Part shown: piece after piece, positions 26,801 to 35,289 of the stretch
Layout of the letters: each line of letters opens with the position of its first letter
Numbering within the stretch: position 1 is the stretch's first letter
Assembly: GCA_910584685.1 (NCBI GenBank)
Contig: CAJUAO010000014.1
Span: forward strand, 1 to 64,000
DNA: 64,000 nucleotides
DNA from: an uncultured Lachnospiraceae bacterium
Lineage (GTDB): Bacteria > Bacillota > Clostridia > Lachnospirales > Lachnospiraceae
Reading direction: 5' to 3'
The notes under the pieces: generated by a model
Told to the model about the DNA's origin: nothing
The model's input: the letters and a program-made list of their open reading frames with translations, nothing else
Database searches by the model: none
Made by a program: the position numbers and the translations under genes

Positions 26801-29800
26801 ACTCCAAAGTAGCCGCATCGTTAGTCCATTCCAGCGGGGCGCCCTTTAAGGTAATCTCCGGCACATTTTGGGTTATTCTGCCGCTTGAAATCACTTTATA
26901 TGCCAAAGAGCTTGCGACGGATATATTCCCCACATTATCAGTTACCTTTAAGTGAAGATATTTTGTTGTCTCTGTATTTTCTGTTGCCGTATATGATATC
27001 CGGGAGGCTGTCTTTTCAAGAGTACTCCAGCTTGACGGCTGCTGTGCAGAGCCTGTCCATGCATACTGTACCGTCTTTACGCCTGAATCACCATCGGAAA
27101 ATGCTATCGGCAGGCTTATCCTTGTATAAACTCCCGCTTTTTCACTCTCTTCCGTACCCTCCTCCAACAGCCCGCCGATGCTGGAAACAGGATTTATGCG
27201 GTCAATTTTTTCTATCCGTATGCTTTTTGTAATTGTCCTGTCTCCTGCTGTCATCAAAAAAGTATAATATCCGTTTTCCGTTACGGTAACGCTGCCTGCG
27301 CTGCTGTTTAAATTAACCCAGTCCTTTCCTGTAAGACGGTATTTTAAGGAGTCTCCTCCCGATGCGCTTATGGTGATTTTTCTGGAAACTGCCCACGCCC
27401 CGTTATCGGCGGATACCTCAAGGGAAGGCGGAGTAACGACGCTTCCCTGCGCCGGCTGCGCCTTTGTTCCAAAATCTACCGGCAATGATTTGTATGTGGT
27501 CGCTCCTGTGGTATCATATGTTCCTATTACATGGAGATACCATTTTCCGTTATCCCTTCCGCTGCCTGCCTCCTTACGAATTGCAGCAGACAGACCGGCT
27601 GCAGCTTTTGCTTTATTCAACTCGTCCGTTGTCAGCGTAACCCATCCGGCTGCCGGCATAGCGGAGGAATCCGACCAGACATACTTCATGCTTGTTGTCT
27701 TTGACTTATCGCCGTTTACCGTAATATTTACCGTTCCCGTTCCACCGGAAATACCTTTAGATGCAAGTGTAAACTCCGGCGACGCCGTGTCTACGGCTGC
27801 GGTAACGCTTCCGCTTCCTCCTGAAGCCGTTCCGTTTATATTGCACATATCTTTTATGTTTCCTGCGTTATTAATTGCCCTTATCTGCAAACTGCTTCCT
27901 GCTCCGTTTGTCACGCTGCCCCTAAAATATAATACGTTTGTATCTGCTCCGCCGCTGTAGCTTGCAATACCCCAAGTGGTATTTAATGTTACTTTTTCTA
28001 TGCCTGAGCTGTTTATTCTATCCACAATTTCATCAAAAACCAACGAAACCGTAAAGGTATCTCCTGTCTTGTATATTCCTCCTGCCATAGGCGCTACGCC
28101 TAAAAGTGACGGTTCCTTATTGTCTAATGGCTTTGTGTATTTTCTGGTATTTTCATATCTCCAGTCATCGCTGCCTGAACCACTGGCATCAAAGCCTATC
28201 TTCATGGACTGTACGGAAATAGGCACCTGCAGATAATCCTCTCCGCTTATAAACGGCATTTGGTCTGACGTTGTAGTTGGAGAAGAAAAACGTACATCCT
28301 CCGCGGTAGTTCCGCTGCATGGAAAATGCGCGTTATATCTTTTATTACCGCCTTTATCTCCCGGCTTTATCTCAAACTTCCATTCGGCTGTGTAGCCTTC
28401 TGAAGCTGTAAATCTAATATGCTGGTTTCCATCATCCTCCTCCCATATATCCGACAACAGATACAGCGCCTGCGCATAGGATGTATTTTTTATATACGCA
28501 TTTAATAAACTGCTTCCATAAGCAGGGCTCATTGAAAATGTTATAGTCGGGCTGTTAAAATAGCTGCTATCTGTTACTCTTCCCCACCAGTCCGGGTTTG
28601 TTTCTTCCTTATATCCTGAATATATATTTCTGTCAACAGTATAGCTTGTGTTTTTGTTCATCGTCCTGACTGCCTTAACTGTTCCCAGATTTCCTCCCCC
28701 TGTTATACGGTATAACTCTATCTCATAGGTTCTGTCTCCGTTAGAGTAAGCCGTTGCAGTTTTATTATTATACGCCGCTTCCACACCCGCCTCATTGACT
28801 GTAATCGTCTTGCTCGATTCACCGTCATTAAATACAAGCGTTTCCGCCTTATGAGTAAAATGTGTTCCGCCGACGGCAGAACCGTTGACTGTTCGATAAT
28901 AAACGGTCTGCTTTCCTGCCGTACCGTTGGCTCTTGTCACAGTAAAGGTATTATTTCCATTATTTTTTATAGAAAAAGTACCATAGGCAGGCAAATCAAG
29001 CCCGAAGCTTATCTCATTTCCATAATATGTAACTCCGTCCGCTATGGCATATGGTCTTGCATAATAGGTTACCCCCTTTGACAAGCCTGTCCCGTTTACC
29101 CATACCTTTCCGTTTGGCGCGGTAACAGGCGATGATGTATGCGCCTGTCCGTTATGAAGCACAGTTGTCGGATTGTTCATAATTCCCCATACAAAGCCTG
29201 TTTCAGTAATAATATCAGAGCCGGGTTCATAAAGCGTCGCCTTTAGCTGACCTGAGCCTTCATCAAAGCTAATATCCCTAAATTCAACAGGCATAGCCGT
29301 AACATCCACAAAAACCTCTTTTACGGTCTTATTTCCTGCCTTATCCGTTACAGTAACCGTCACGGGAATGCTTCCCGCCTTTACTGCAATATTGCTGCCT
29401 GACACAGTCACCCTGCATTCACTTACAGGCTCATTATCCGTAATGGTAAGAGCCTCCTTTACCTTCTCCTTTATCTCTTCATCTGACGTCCGTGTTGCTA
29501 CCTGAACAGGAATATATGTAAATTCAGGCGGCTTAGTATCCTTCCATTGCGCATAAAGATGAAGAACCTTTGACAGAGGAGACAGCTTTTTCCCCGGCTG
29601 ATATACTACATTATCCTCAGATTTCCAGCCTGTAAATGCATATCCCGTCCTTCTTGGAGATGCGGAGCTTATACTGCTTTCTTCTCCTTTCCATACTCCC
29701 TGTATTTCCGGAAGTCCCGTTACGTTTTTTTCGTTTGCTTCATAGCATATTGCAAGCGGCGCCGTAAAATTTGCCGTGATTTTGTTCCTGTCATTATCCT

Positions 29801-30575
29801 CTACCGTAATTATCACCGTATCTCCGTCAGCATCCGGTATGGTGACAGAATAATTTGACGGCTCAAGAATAACTGTGCTTCCGTTATTTCCATATGAAAG
29901 CCTTACCGTATAATCGGACGAAACCTCCGACCCCCGCTTATCAATAAATTTTAGTGAAGCTGATACATTCTTATAGCTAAGCTCTGTCTTCTCATAGCTA
30001 TAAGCGTAAAGAGGCCCGCAGTTTCTTGCTGCTCCTCCAAAACAGAAATATCGATATTCAGCGGGTGTTCCGCTGCCGGGCACCTTATAAAGCCCACCCT
30101 CCGGGCAGTAATCAAAGCCCATTCCTCTTGTTACCACAGATACATAAACCTCTGCCAATGCGCTGTCTCCGTATTTGTTTCTTATATATCTTAAGGAATT
30201 ATTTTCCTTCCCTGTAGCTGTCAGTACTGCGCCGGAGCCAAGCTGGGTAACTGCCTGTTCATATGTATACACTCCGTCAAGGAGCGCATATGTAGTTCCT
30301 GTCTGAAATTTGGTGATTTCCTTAAAATGATAATACATAAAGCCGCTTCCGCTTCCTGAAACTCTTCTAAGTTCGACAGAGCCGGCATTTAAATTATTTG
30401 CGGCTGCCACAGGCGCTCCGTATGTCTTTCCCGAAGTTCCGTTAAATATCATCCCTGCTGACAATACGCCGCAAAGCAGCACTGCAGTCACTTTTTTCAG
30501 CAGCTTTCCTCTTCTTGATATATAAGTCCTTATCCCAAATGTTCTTCTATCGTTATTTTGTATACTTTTTTTCAT
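23856..30575 (-). CDS. Giant (2239-aa) secreted multidomain surface protein
   Basis: A long signal peptide (about 1-55, with the hydrophobic stretch VTAVLLCGVLSAGMIF) starts the protein. Recognisable parts are an InlB/Listeria-Bacteroides repeat near 275-345 (GYAFTGWKS...LYAQW), a Calx-beta-like domain near 535-600 (GTFSIKNNGNNTFTV...VFNDGESS), and many Ig/cadherin-like modules. Two more InlB-type repeats lie near 1610-1720. Cys-paired HxW modules follow (CTEEGTKTFICKKC), then a PG-rich linker (DNKPGDSGKPGE), a C-terminal domain shared with the protein at 31343-34144, and SPLTS plus membrane helix plus basic tail. It is probably anchored to the wall or membrane as an adhesin. GGAGG precedes the ATG. 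No enzymatic motif is seen. Confidence 0.85.
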   Translation of the reverse strand: MKKSIQNNDRRTFGIRTYISRRGKLLKKVTAVLLCGVLSAGMIFNGTSGKTYGAPVAAANNLNAGSVELRRVSGSGSGFMYYHFKEITKFQTGTTYALLDGVYTYEQAVTQLGSGAVLTATGKENNSLRYIRNKYGDSALAEVYVSVVTRGMGFDYCPEGGLYKVPGSGTPAEYRYFCFGGAARNCGPLYAYSYEKTELSYKNVSASLKFIDKRGSEVSSDYTVRLSYGNNGSTVILEPSNYSVTIPDADGDTVIITVEDNDRNKITANFTAPLAICYEANEKNVTGLPEIQGVWKGEESSISSASPRRTGYAFTGWKSEDNVVYQPGKKLSPLSKVLHLYAQWKDTKPPEFTYIPVQVATRTSDEEIKEKVKEALTITDNEPVSECRVTVSGSNIAVKAGSIPVTVTVTDKAGNKTVKEVFVDVTAMPVEFRDISFDEGSGQLKATLYEPGSDIITETGFVWGIMNNPTTVLHNGQAHTSSPVTAPNGKVWVNGTGLSKGVTYYARPYAIADGVTYYGNEISFGLDLPAYGTFSIKNNGNNTFTVTRANGTAGKQTVYYRTVNGSAVGGTHFTHKAETLVFNDGESSKTITVNEAGVEAAYNNKTATAYSNGDRTYEIELYRITGGGNLGTVKAVRTMNKNTSYTVDRNIYSGYKEETNPDWWGRVTDSSYFNSPTITFSMSPAYGSSLLNAYIKNTSYAQALYLLSDIWEEDDGNQHIRFTASEGYTAEWKFEIKPGDKGGNKRYNAHFPCSGTTAEDVRFSSPTTTSDQMPFISGEDYLQVPISVQSMKIGFDASGSGSDDWRYENTRKYTKPLDNKEPSLLGVAPMAGGIYKTGDTFTVSLVFDEIVDRINSSGIEKVTLNTTWGIASYSGGADTNVLYFRGSVTNGAGSSLQIRAINNAGNIKDMCNINGTASGGSGSVTAAVDTASPEFTLASKGISGGTGTVNITVNGDKSKTTSMKYVWSDSSAMPAAGWVTLTTDELNKAKAAAGLSAAIRKEAGSGRDNGKWYLHVIGTYDTTGATTYKSLPVDFGTKAQPAQGSVVTPPSLEVSADNGAWAVSRKITISASGGDSLKYRLTGKDWVNLNSSAGSVTVTENGYYTFLMTAGDRTITKSIRIEKIDRINPVSSIGGLLEEGTEESEKAGVYTRISLPIAFSDGDSGVKTVQYAWTGSAQQPSSWSTLEKTASRISYTATENTETTKYLHLKVTDNVGNISVASSLAYKVISSGRITQNVPEITLKGAPLEWTNDAATLEWELTGNNGRAYPVTLPNGRTVTATSGNFLVTSNGTYTVTVHDNVYGGDKEASLTVDKLDLEPPKVSVGGVKNGFCADTQRITITPTDSQSGAGKGGWKIVESTSEIPDEESLTDFSGSGKNIDIDMGGIHYIYYRWYDNAGDESLGRKGNMTEGFAGPVKIDKTNPQLNIIGGTTGAWADDGLKLTLQAVYGASGGTAKINGNSVKELNAGETDGKVSQIKSTEYTITKKGLYTLQAVSGAGKGESCGITVYRADFYMENGTKSQLAPNGGALQPPSSPVKEGYEFDGWKTSLSSENIWDFSNDRIAGDTTLYPSFSAKEYTISFDYNGATAGSEIKEKNVIFDETYGTLPKPEKTGCNFAGWYMDGLDDTEITETTKVTTSGVHTLHARWSSCDHEWDLENVSVIAPGCTEEGTKTFICKKCKDTKTEKIDMIGHKWSDWISNGDGTHTRICANDNLHTETGDCLGGAPTHTKRGECEICGGEYGDLLPDTTAPTGTINIGADSWSSFLNTVAFEHFYRDPVTVTVDACDDVSGVASVSYYVSDKVLSAGEVITHTEWTEGDRFIIEPDLTCVVYVRIQDNEGNTAYISSDGLVIDGTAPRIMGAADEGIYCLLKEITVTDNNPFTVMVNGEEVLPEEGKYIIRGAESAQIIKAADILGNESEITVSVNTGHTPSEGTVTKPPTETEPGIRTYFCTICGCEIYKEDIPVNKEEDNKPGDSGKPGEDNEPGNGGKPGEEDNKPGDSEKPGEGNNTENNGSGEFIRDVELSDTAPRTEFSMKKEELSEICLTDREKELLECGSDVKILLTVTDAGKTVNDWEKQSIVKSAVENGYSIGQYLDINLFKIIGGDRTHITQTKKNIRLVIAIPDSLKKTHITEEKVFAIARIHDGKVTLLEDEDENRDTVTISTDRFSTYAIIYRDNVQGDGGSSKDNTDKNPAQSDTKSPLTSEAAPLELFATLSMITGLLYLLVYFRKYKKTE

Positions 30576-30780
30576 TCTTTCCGTCCTCCGTAATAAACAG
30601 CTTTTCGTAACTTGATTTTTAATTTATTATATCACTTACGCTTTTCAGACTGTTCGCTGATTTTGTTTCAAATAAGGTTATTTTTGCGTTTTCATCCATG
30701 TGTCCGGAAATCAAAACAAAATTTTTCCTATTGCAAAAAAACACTATTTGTATTATTATAATTATACTGATTTATGCAAA

Positions 30781-30795
30781 TGAAAATAATTATCA
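30781..30795. promoter_or_regulatory. Fur-like box upstream of the ferredoxin gene
   Basis: TGAAAATAATTATCA differs at one position from the Bacillus 7-1-7 Fur consensus TGATAATNATTATCA. It lies in the divergent spacer between the giant surface protein and the ferredoxin, just downstream of TATAAT at 30757-30762. AT-rich context lowers specificity. Confidence 0.4.
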
Positions 30796-30870
30796 TTTAC
30801 TTATATGTAAATCAGAAAACATAAAAACTTTTTTATTTGAAGCCAAGGGGTTTCGGAATGGAGGAATTAT

Positions 30871-31041
30871 ATGGCATACCAGATTTCAGACGAATGTATT
30901 ATGTGCGGAGCATGCGCAGAGGCTTGTCCTGTGTCAGCTATATCAGAGGGAGACGGAAAGTATGTAATTGATGCTGATACATGTATAGACTGCGGTTCAT
31001 GCGAGGCTACATGTCCTGTAGGCGCGCCTGCCGCACAGTAG
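30871..31041 (+). CDS. 2[4Fe-4S] ferredoxin (56 aa)
   Basis: The product has two clostridial ferredoxin cluster motifs, CIMCGACAEACP and CIDCGSCEATCP (each C-x2-C-x2-C-x3-C-P). It is a low-potential electron carrier for enzymes such as pyruvate:ferredoxin oxidoreductase or hydrogenase. The ATG follows TGGAGG with 6 bases of spacing. The gene is monocistronic with its own terminator at 31081-31130. A longer ORF in another frame overlaps it but is spurious. A Fur-like box upstream hints at iron control. Confidence 0.96.
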   Translation: MAYQISDECIMCGACAEACPVSAISEGDGKYVIDADTCIDCGSCEATCPVGAPAAQ

Positions 31042-31080
31042 GTTCACGGGATTGAACATATTAACATAAACAAATACTTA

Positions 31081-31130
31081 AAGCCGGCAGAAGCGATGAT
31101 TTAACATCCTTTCTGCCGGCTTATTTTTTG
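31081..31130 (+). terminator. Terminator of the ferredoxin gene
   Basis: A perfect 12-bp stem (AAGCCGGCAGAA / TTCTGCCGGCTT) with an 18-base loop runs into ATTTTTTG. Confidence 0.9.
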
Positions 31131-31342
31131 TCATTTTAATAATACCCACTTTATTACGCATACATTTTTATTTTATAATTCCGATTACATGGATAATGAA
31201 GCAAAAATAACCTTAATTTGAAGCAAAATTAGAAAAAAATAAAATAATTTGAATGATATAATAAATTATTAAGTATTTACTCCTGTACTACTATATAATC
31301 ATATTTTACAGAAAAAAATCAAACGCAGAAAGGATAAATTAC

Positions 31343-34144
31343 ATGAATAAGATTATTAAGAAAATTACTTCGTTGGTCATTGCATTTGTGATGATAATTA
31401 CCCCGGCATTGCTGTTCAATACCCATGAAAAGATTTCGGCGGCGGAAGGAACTCATTCCCACAAGGCTTGCGGAGGAACGGCGCATGAGGGCTGCACTCA
31501 TGGGGATATTGAGTTTGAGCCGTATCCCGGCGACAGGGGAGTCATTTTACGAGGTAAAAACTATTACCTTACAAAGGATATCGTGTTAGGTGAAACCGAC
31601 AGAATTTTTGTTGAAAAGGGAGTATCAAATATTTGTCTTAACGGACACTCCATAAAAAAGGACAATGGTTTCATTATTGACATTAACAATATTGAAAATC
31701 AGACGGCAGAGCTGAATATCTGCGACTGCACAGGAAACGGCAGGATAGAAAACATCTCCGGCGAAAGCGGGTATGCCTGTATCAGCGTTATTGACGATTC
31801 CACCCTTAATCTATACGGAGGAACTATAGACGGCGGCACAGAAGGCGTAGGAATAGACGCCAGCAATTCCGAAGGATGGACAGGCGACGGCGGCTCAATC
31901 AATATTTACGGCGGCGCCGTACATACAGACCAGGATGCCTGTGTGTGGCTGTACAACTATGACAATTCTCTTTCCGTTTACGGCGGAGAGCTGCGCTCTT
32001 CAGGATATCACACCGTATATTCCTACTCGGATAATAGTACGGTTTCAATTTGCGGAGGAAAAATAATTGGAAGTTCCGATTCTTATGATACGCTTGTTAT
32101 ATATGGCGAAGGCGCACTTGGCTCAATAAGCGGCGGCGAGGTTATAAGCGAAAATTTCGATGGTATCTATTTGCGGCAGGGAGCTTTGAAAATAAACGGC
32201 GGCACCGTAAATTCCGCCGCCAGAACTGCAATATATAATTCCAATGGCTGCGAGGTGGTGATAGACGGCAGCAATGCAAAGGTAAGCGGCGGCACAATAA
32301 GCTCCGACAACAGAGAAAATTCTGCCATACGCAATTACGGCACTTTTAAAATGTTAAACGGAAATATAACCGGAAAAGGAACTTACGCAATCCAGAACAA
32401 TAAGAACGGCGTTCTGGAAATCAGCGGCGGAACGGTTGACTCAAATAAATATACGCTATATAACCTTGCCGACGGCATAGCCAGCATAAAGGGCGGCAGC
32501 ATTACTACTACCAGCTCCAACTCTGTCTGGAACAACGGCACGCTGGACATTTCTGGCGGCAGCTTCGGCACGGGGGATTCACCTACATATATTATAAATA
32601 ACAAGCAGCTAAATTTAAGCGGCTCGCCTGAATTTAACAACACAAGTTTCTGGCTTAAGAGCGACGACAATATCATGATAACCGGAGCACTCACATACTC
32701 CGCTCCGTGCCCTGTATATATAGAAAGTCAGGTGCCAAGAGTTTTTACAAGCGGTTGGAGCAGCCATATGAGTGACAATGTACCACCGTCTGGTTATTTT
32801 AAAAGCCCTTACGGCGCCTGCACTGTGACAAAGTCCAACGGCGAAGCACTTTTGAGACGTATTACGCTCACATTTGATGCCAACGGCGGCACCTGCAATA
32901 CTTCCGACACAACCGTCAATGATGAACAAAAGGCTTCTGTTCTGCCAGATGCAACACGGGAGGAACATTCTTTTGAAGGATGGTTTACCATGAAGGACGG
33001 CGGTGACAAAATAACCAGCGATACAGTTTTTAATTCTGACGCAACCTTGTACGCACATTGGACAAAGGCTCATGTTCATAAATGGCAGGATACTGAAATT
33101 ATTAAAGCTCCAAGCTGTACAGAGGGCGGAAAAACGCTGCAAACCTGTACTTCCTGCGGAAAAACCCAGACAATCAATACTGACAGCCTCGGAGGACACT
33201 CTTTTTCGGATACATGGGAATACAATGAAAACAGCCATTGGAAGATATGCGAAATCTGCAATACCGAAAGCAATAAAGAAACTCATACATGGAATGAAGA
33301 CCAGGTCATAACGCCGCCTTCCGCCGACATTGATGGCAAGACTAAATACACCTGTACGCTCTGCAGCGCAGTAAAGGAAGAAAACATTCCTGCCACGGGT
33401 GGAGATAACACAGACGAGCCTTCCACATCAGATAAAGGAAATATAATCAAGGACGTTTCACTTAGTGACAATGTTCCCAAAACAACTCTGACTACTCCTC
33501 TTAAAGAATTGATATCATCAGTTCTGACTGACGAAGAACAAGAAGTAGCAAACAGCGGTGTTAATATCAAAATAATGCTGACAGTAAACGACGCAACTAA
33601 CAATGTTTCCGCTCAGGATAAAGCAACTGCAGAGGACAGGCTGGAGCAGTTGAAAGACTATAAGCTTGGACAGTATCTTGACATTAATCTGTTGAAAATT
33701 ATTGGTGGCAGCGAGGGCATAAAGATAACCCAAACGAATAAACCTATTACCGTTACCTTTGAAATTCCCGACAGGCTGCGGGGAAAATCCGGTTATTCCG
33801 TTATCCGCATTCACGATGGGAAATCAGATGTGCTTCACGATTTGGATAACGTTCCAGACACAATAACTATCGAGACAGATATATTCTCAACCTATGCGCT
33901 GGCTTATCAGGAAGAAGCCCCTTCGGATAATACGTCTGACAGCACGTTGGACAACTCTTCAGACAACAGCCCTACAACTTCATCCGGTTCAAATTCAGCC
34001 GTCGATGAAAGCAATAACACTCCAGACGACAACGGCGCATCTGATATCAGCGGCAATCCTCCAACGGGCGCAGCGGTTTCACTTATTCCGCTGGTTGCAA
34101 TGTTGTCGGGAGTGACCTTTGTAATTAATCGTAAAAAGAAATAA
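31343..34144 (+). CDS. Secreted beta-helix surface protein with NPPTG sorting signal
   Basis: The 933-residue product starts with a signal peptide (about 1-33). Residues 60-470 consist of right-handed beta-helix-type repeats rich in SGG, YGG and GGTI turns. An InlB repeat follows (about 505-570: LTFDANGGTC...LYAHW), then Cys/His modules (HKWQDTEIIKAPSCTEGG, CTSCGKTQ, CEICNTES). A C-terminal domain (about 700-860) is clearly paralogous to that of the giant protein at 23856-30575. A Ser/Thr/Asn-rich stretch precedes NPPTG, a membrane helix and RKKK. (N/S/P)PxTG is a known clostridial class B sortase signal; no sortase gene is in the window. AAAGGATAAATTAC precedes the ATG. Confidence 0.85.
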   Translation: MNKIIKKITSLVIAFVMIITPALLFNTHEKISAAEGTHSHKACGGTAHEGCTHGDIEFEPYPGDRGVILRGKNYYLTKDIVLGETDRIFVEKGVSNICLNGHSIKKDNGFIIDINNIENQTAELNICDCTGNGRIENISGESGYACISVIDDSTLNLYGGTIDGGTEGVGIDASNSEGWTGDGGSINIYGGAVHTDQDACVWLYNYDNSLSVYGGELRSSGYHTVYSYSDNSTVSICGGKIIGSSDSYDTLVIYGEGALGSISGGEVISENFDGIYLRQGALKINGGTVNSAARTAIYNSNGCEVVIDGSNAKVSGGTISSDNRENSAIRNYGTFKMLNGNITGKGTYAIQNNKNGVLEISGGTVDSNKYTLYNLADGIASIKGGSITTTSSNSVWNNGTLDISGGSFGTGDSPTYIINNKQLNLSGSPEFNNTSFWLKSDDNIMITGALTYSAPCPVYIESQVPRVFTSGWSSHMSDNVPPSGYFKSPYGACTVTKSNGEALLRRITLTFDANGGTCNTSDTTVNDEQKASVLPDATREEHSFEGWFTMKDGGDKITSDTVFNSDATLYAHWTKAHVHKWQDTEIIKAPSCTEGGKTLQTCTSCGKTQTINTDSLGGHSFSDTWEYNENSHWKICEICNTESNKETHTWNEDQVITPPSADIDGKTKYTCTLCSAVKEENIPATGGDNTDEPSTSDKGNIIKDVSLSDNVPKTTLTTPLKELISSVLTDEEQEVANSGVNIKIMLTVNDATNNVSAQDKATAEDRLEQLKDYKLGQYLDINLLKIIGGSEGIKITQTNKPITVTFEIPDRLRGKSGYSVIRIHDGKSDVLHDLDNVPDTITIETDIFSTYALAYQEEAPSDNTSDSTLDNSSDNSPTTSSGSNSAVDESNNTPDDNGASDISGNPPTGAAVSLIPLVAMLSGVTFVINRKKK

Positions 34145-34380
34145 TTTTAGGGTACGGTAGAGAAATATTAATTTGTACAGGTAAAAACATTTTTTCTCAC
34201 ATGTAGTCCGGGGCTTAAAAAAAAAGTGAGCTTGGGGTATCAGGGGGCTTAGGAAGGGAGTTATATATTTTTTAAAAGCATTGAGAAAATGGTTTAAAAA
34301 AATATATAACTCCCTTCCCAAGCCGCCCTGACGCCTCAAGCTCCCTTTATTCTTAAGCCCCTCATCGGGAGAAAAGTTAC
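34145..34380 (+). repeat. Long-hairpin element H1 downstream of the NPPTG surface protein
   Basis: A 5' module (34152-34212: ACGGTAG, AAATATTAATTTGTAC, ATGTAGTCCGGG) is followed by an imperfect stem with arms 34210-34275 and 34293-34361 and a 17-base apex. The stem's inner part is nearly perfect over about 30 bp (GGAAGGGAGTTATATATTTT). The 5' module recurs, inverted, at the far side of the gap (35200-35267). It begins right at the stop of the plus-strand gene, so it would lie in that gene's 3' UTR. Confidence 0.8.
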
Positions 34381-34799
34381 TTCTTTTTAAGTTTGATATT
34401 TATTCTTTTGACACATTAGTCCGTATAAATAATTTAAGCATACGGGATACGGTAATACATTTTTTTGAGTTTTCCCATTTTTTAAATTTGCACCCTTAAA
34501 AGCTGCATAAATCAATGTTTTACATAAACGGCTCAATCACAATTTACAATTACCTATTCGCTTTGAATTTATGTGAATTTGCATATATCATATATAAAAA
34601 ATGGGGAAAGTCAAATACATTTATTCTATTATTTTCTATAAATATGTATGCACGAATATAAAGATATAAGCTTATTTATTGATACACACTATATTTGCAT
34701 ATATGTATCTTACAAATTTTCCATTGAAAATAAATAGATTCAATCTAATTTCCATAATTTGATATTTGTCATATACCTTATACAAAGTAAGTGCAGCTG
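34381..34799. other. AT-rich gap between the two hairpin elements
   Basis: No gene is seen. A short inverted repeat CCGTAT / ATACGG at 34411-34445 and the following ACGGTAATACATTTTTT may be a decayed copy of the 5' module of the neighbouring elements; the rest is AT-rich without clear structure. Confidence 0.4.
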
Positions 34800-35267
34800 T
34801 CATATCTACTCTCTAACTACTATACTTTTAAGGTAGTAAAATAAGCACAAGATTTCTTCTACTAACAGCATATAAATGAGGGTATGTCCCATAAACAGGC
34901 TCCTAGGGCTGGAACAGGGAGGGCAGGGAAAGGGCGGTATATATAATTTTTTAAAGCATTGAGGAACATGAATAGAAATTCATCAACGGGGTACTGTCAG
35001 CTTCTTAGTGGAGAGCGTCTGTTTGAGTAAGGGGCTTGCTTTTCAGCCCCTTGCGAGTTACGCTCGCAACTTAGAAGATGGCAGTACACCGTTGATAGAA
35101 TTTCTTTCATGTTTCGAAGCTTTAAAAAAATATATATACCGCTCTTCCCCTGCCCTCCCTGTTCCAGCCCTAGAAGCCTGTTTATGGGACATACCCGGAC
35201 TACATATAAGGAAAAAGCATTTTAAATGTACAAATTAATATTTTTTACTACCGCACAAATTAACCCA
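34800..35267 (-). repeat. Giant-hairpin element H2 downstream of the MerR gene
   Basis: Read on the minus strand, a 5' module (35267-35200: GCGGTAG, AAATATTAATTTGTAC, ATGTAGTCCGGG) leads into an about 125-bp imperfect stem (arms 34879-35007 and 35071-35195, nearly 90 percent matched by eye, many differences being G-T wobbles). The 63-base apex holds two small hairpins (AAGGGGCT/AGCCCCTT and GCGAG/CTCGC). The stem includes TATATATTTTTTTAAA as in H1. It begins 23 bases after the MerR stop in the same orientation. Confidence 0.85.
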
Positions 35268-35289
35268 CAACCATTGCAGCATCCCCTTT

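Noticed and set aside
30698..30967. 89-codon plus-strand ORF overlapping the ferredoxin
   Set aside because: Out of frame with an unmistakable 8-Cys ferredoxin that has its own ribosome site; the longer ORF shows no protein features.
32615..33286. 223-codon minus-strand ORF inside the NPPTG surface protein
   Set aside because: Antisense shadow of a repeat-rich coding sequence without start signals or known motifs.
35008..35238. 76-codon plus-strand ORF within the giant hairpin H2
   Set aside because: It consists of the hairpin's apex and 3' arm; the composition is dictated by the inverted repeat and it has no ribosome site.
34145..35267. Retron, diversity-generating retroelement or CRISPR as explanation of the long hairpins
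   Set aside because: No reverse transcriptase, no template/variable repeat pair, no regularly spaced repeats and no cas genes are present in the window.
34145..35267. Insertion sequence
   Set aside because: No transposase ORF or remnant is found; a MITE without its own transposase remains possible and is kept in the findings.
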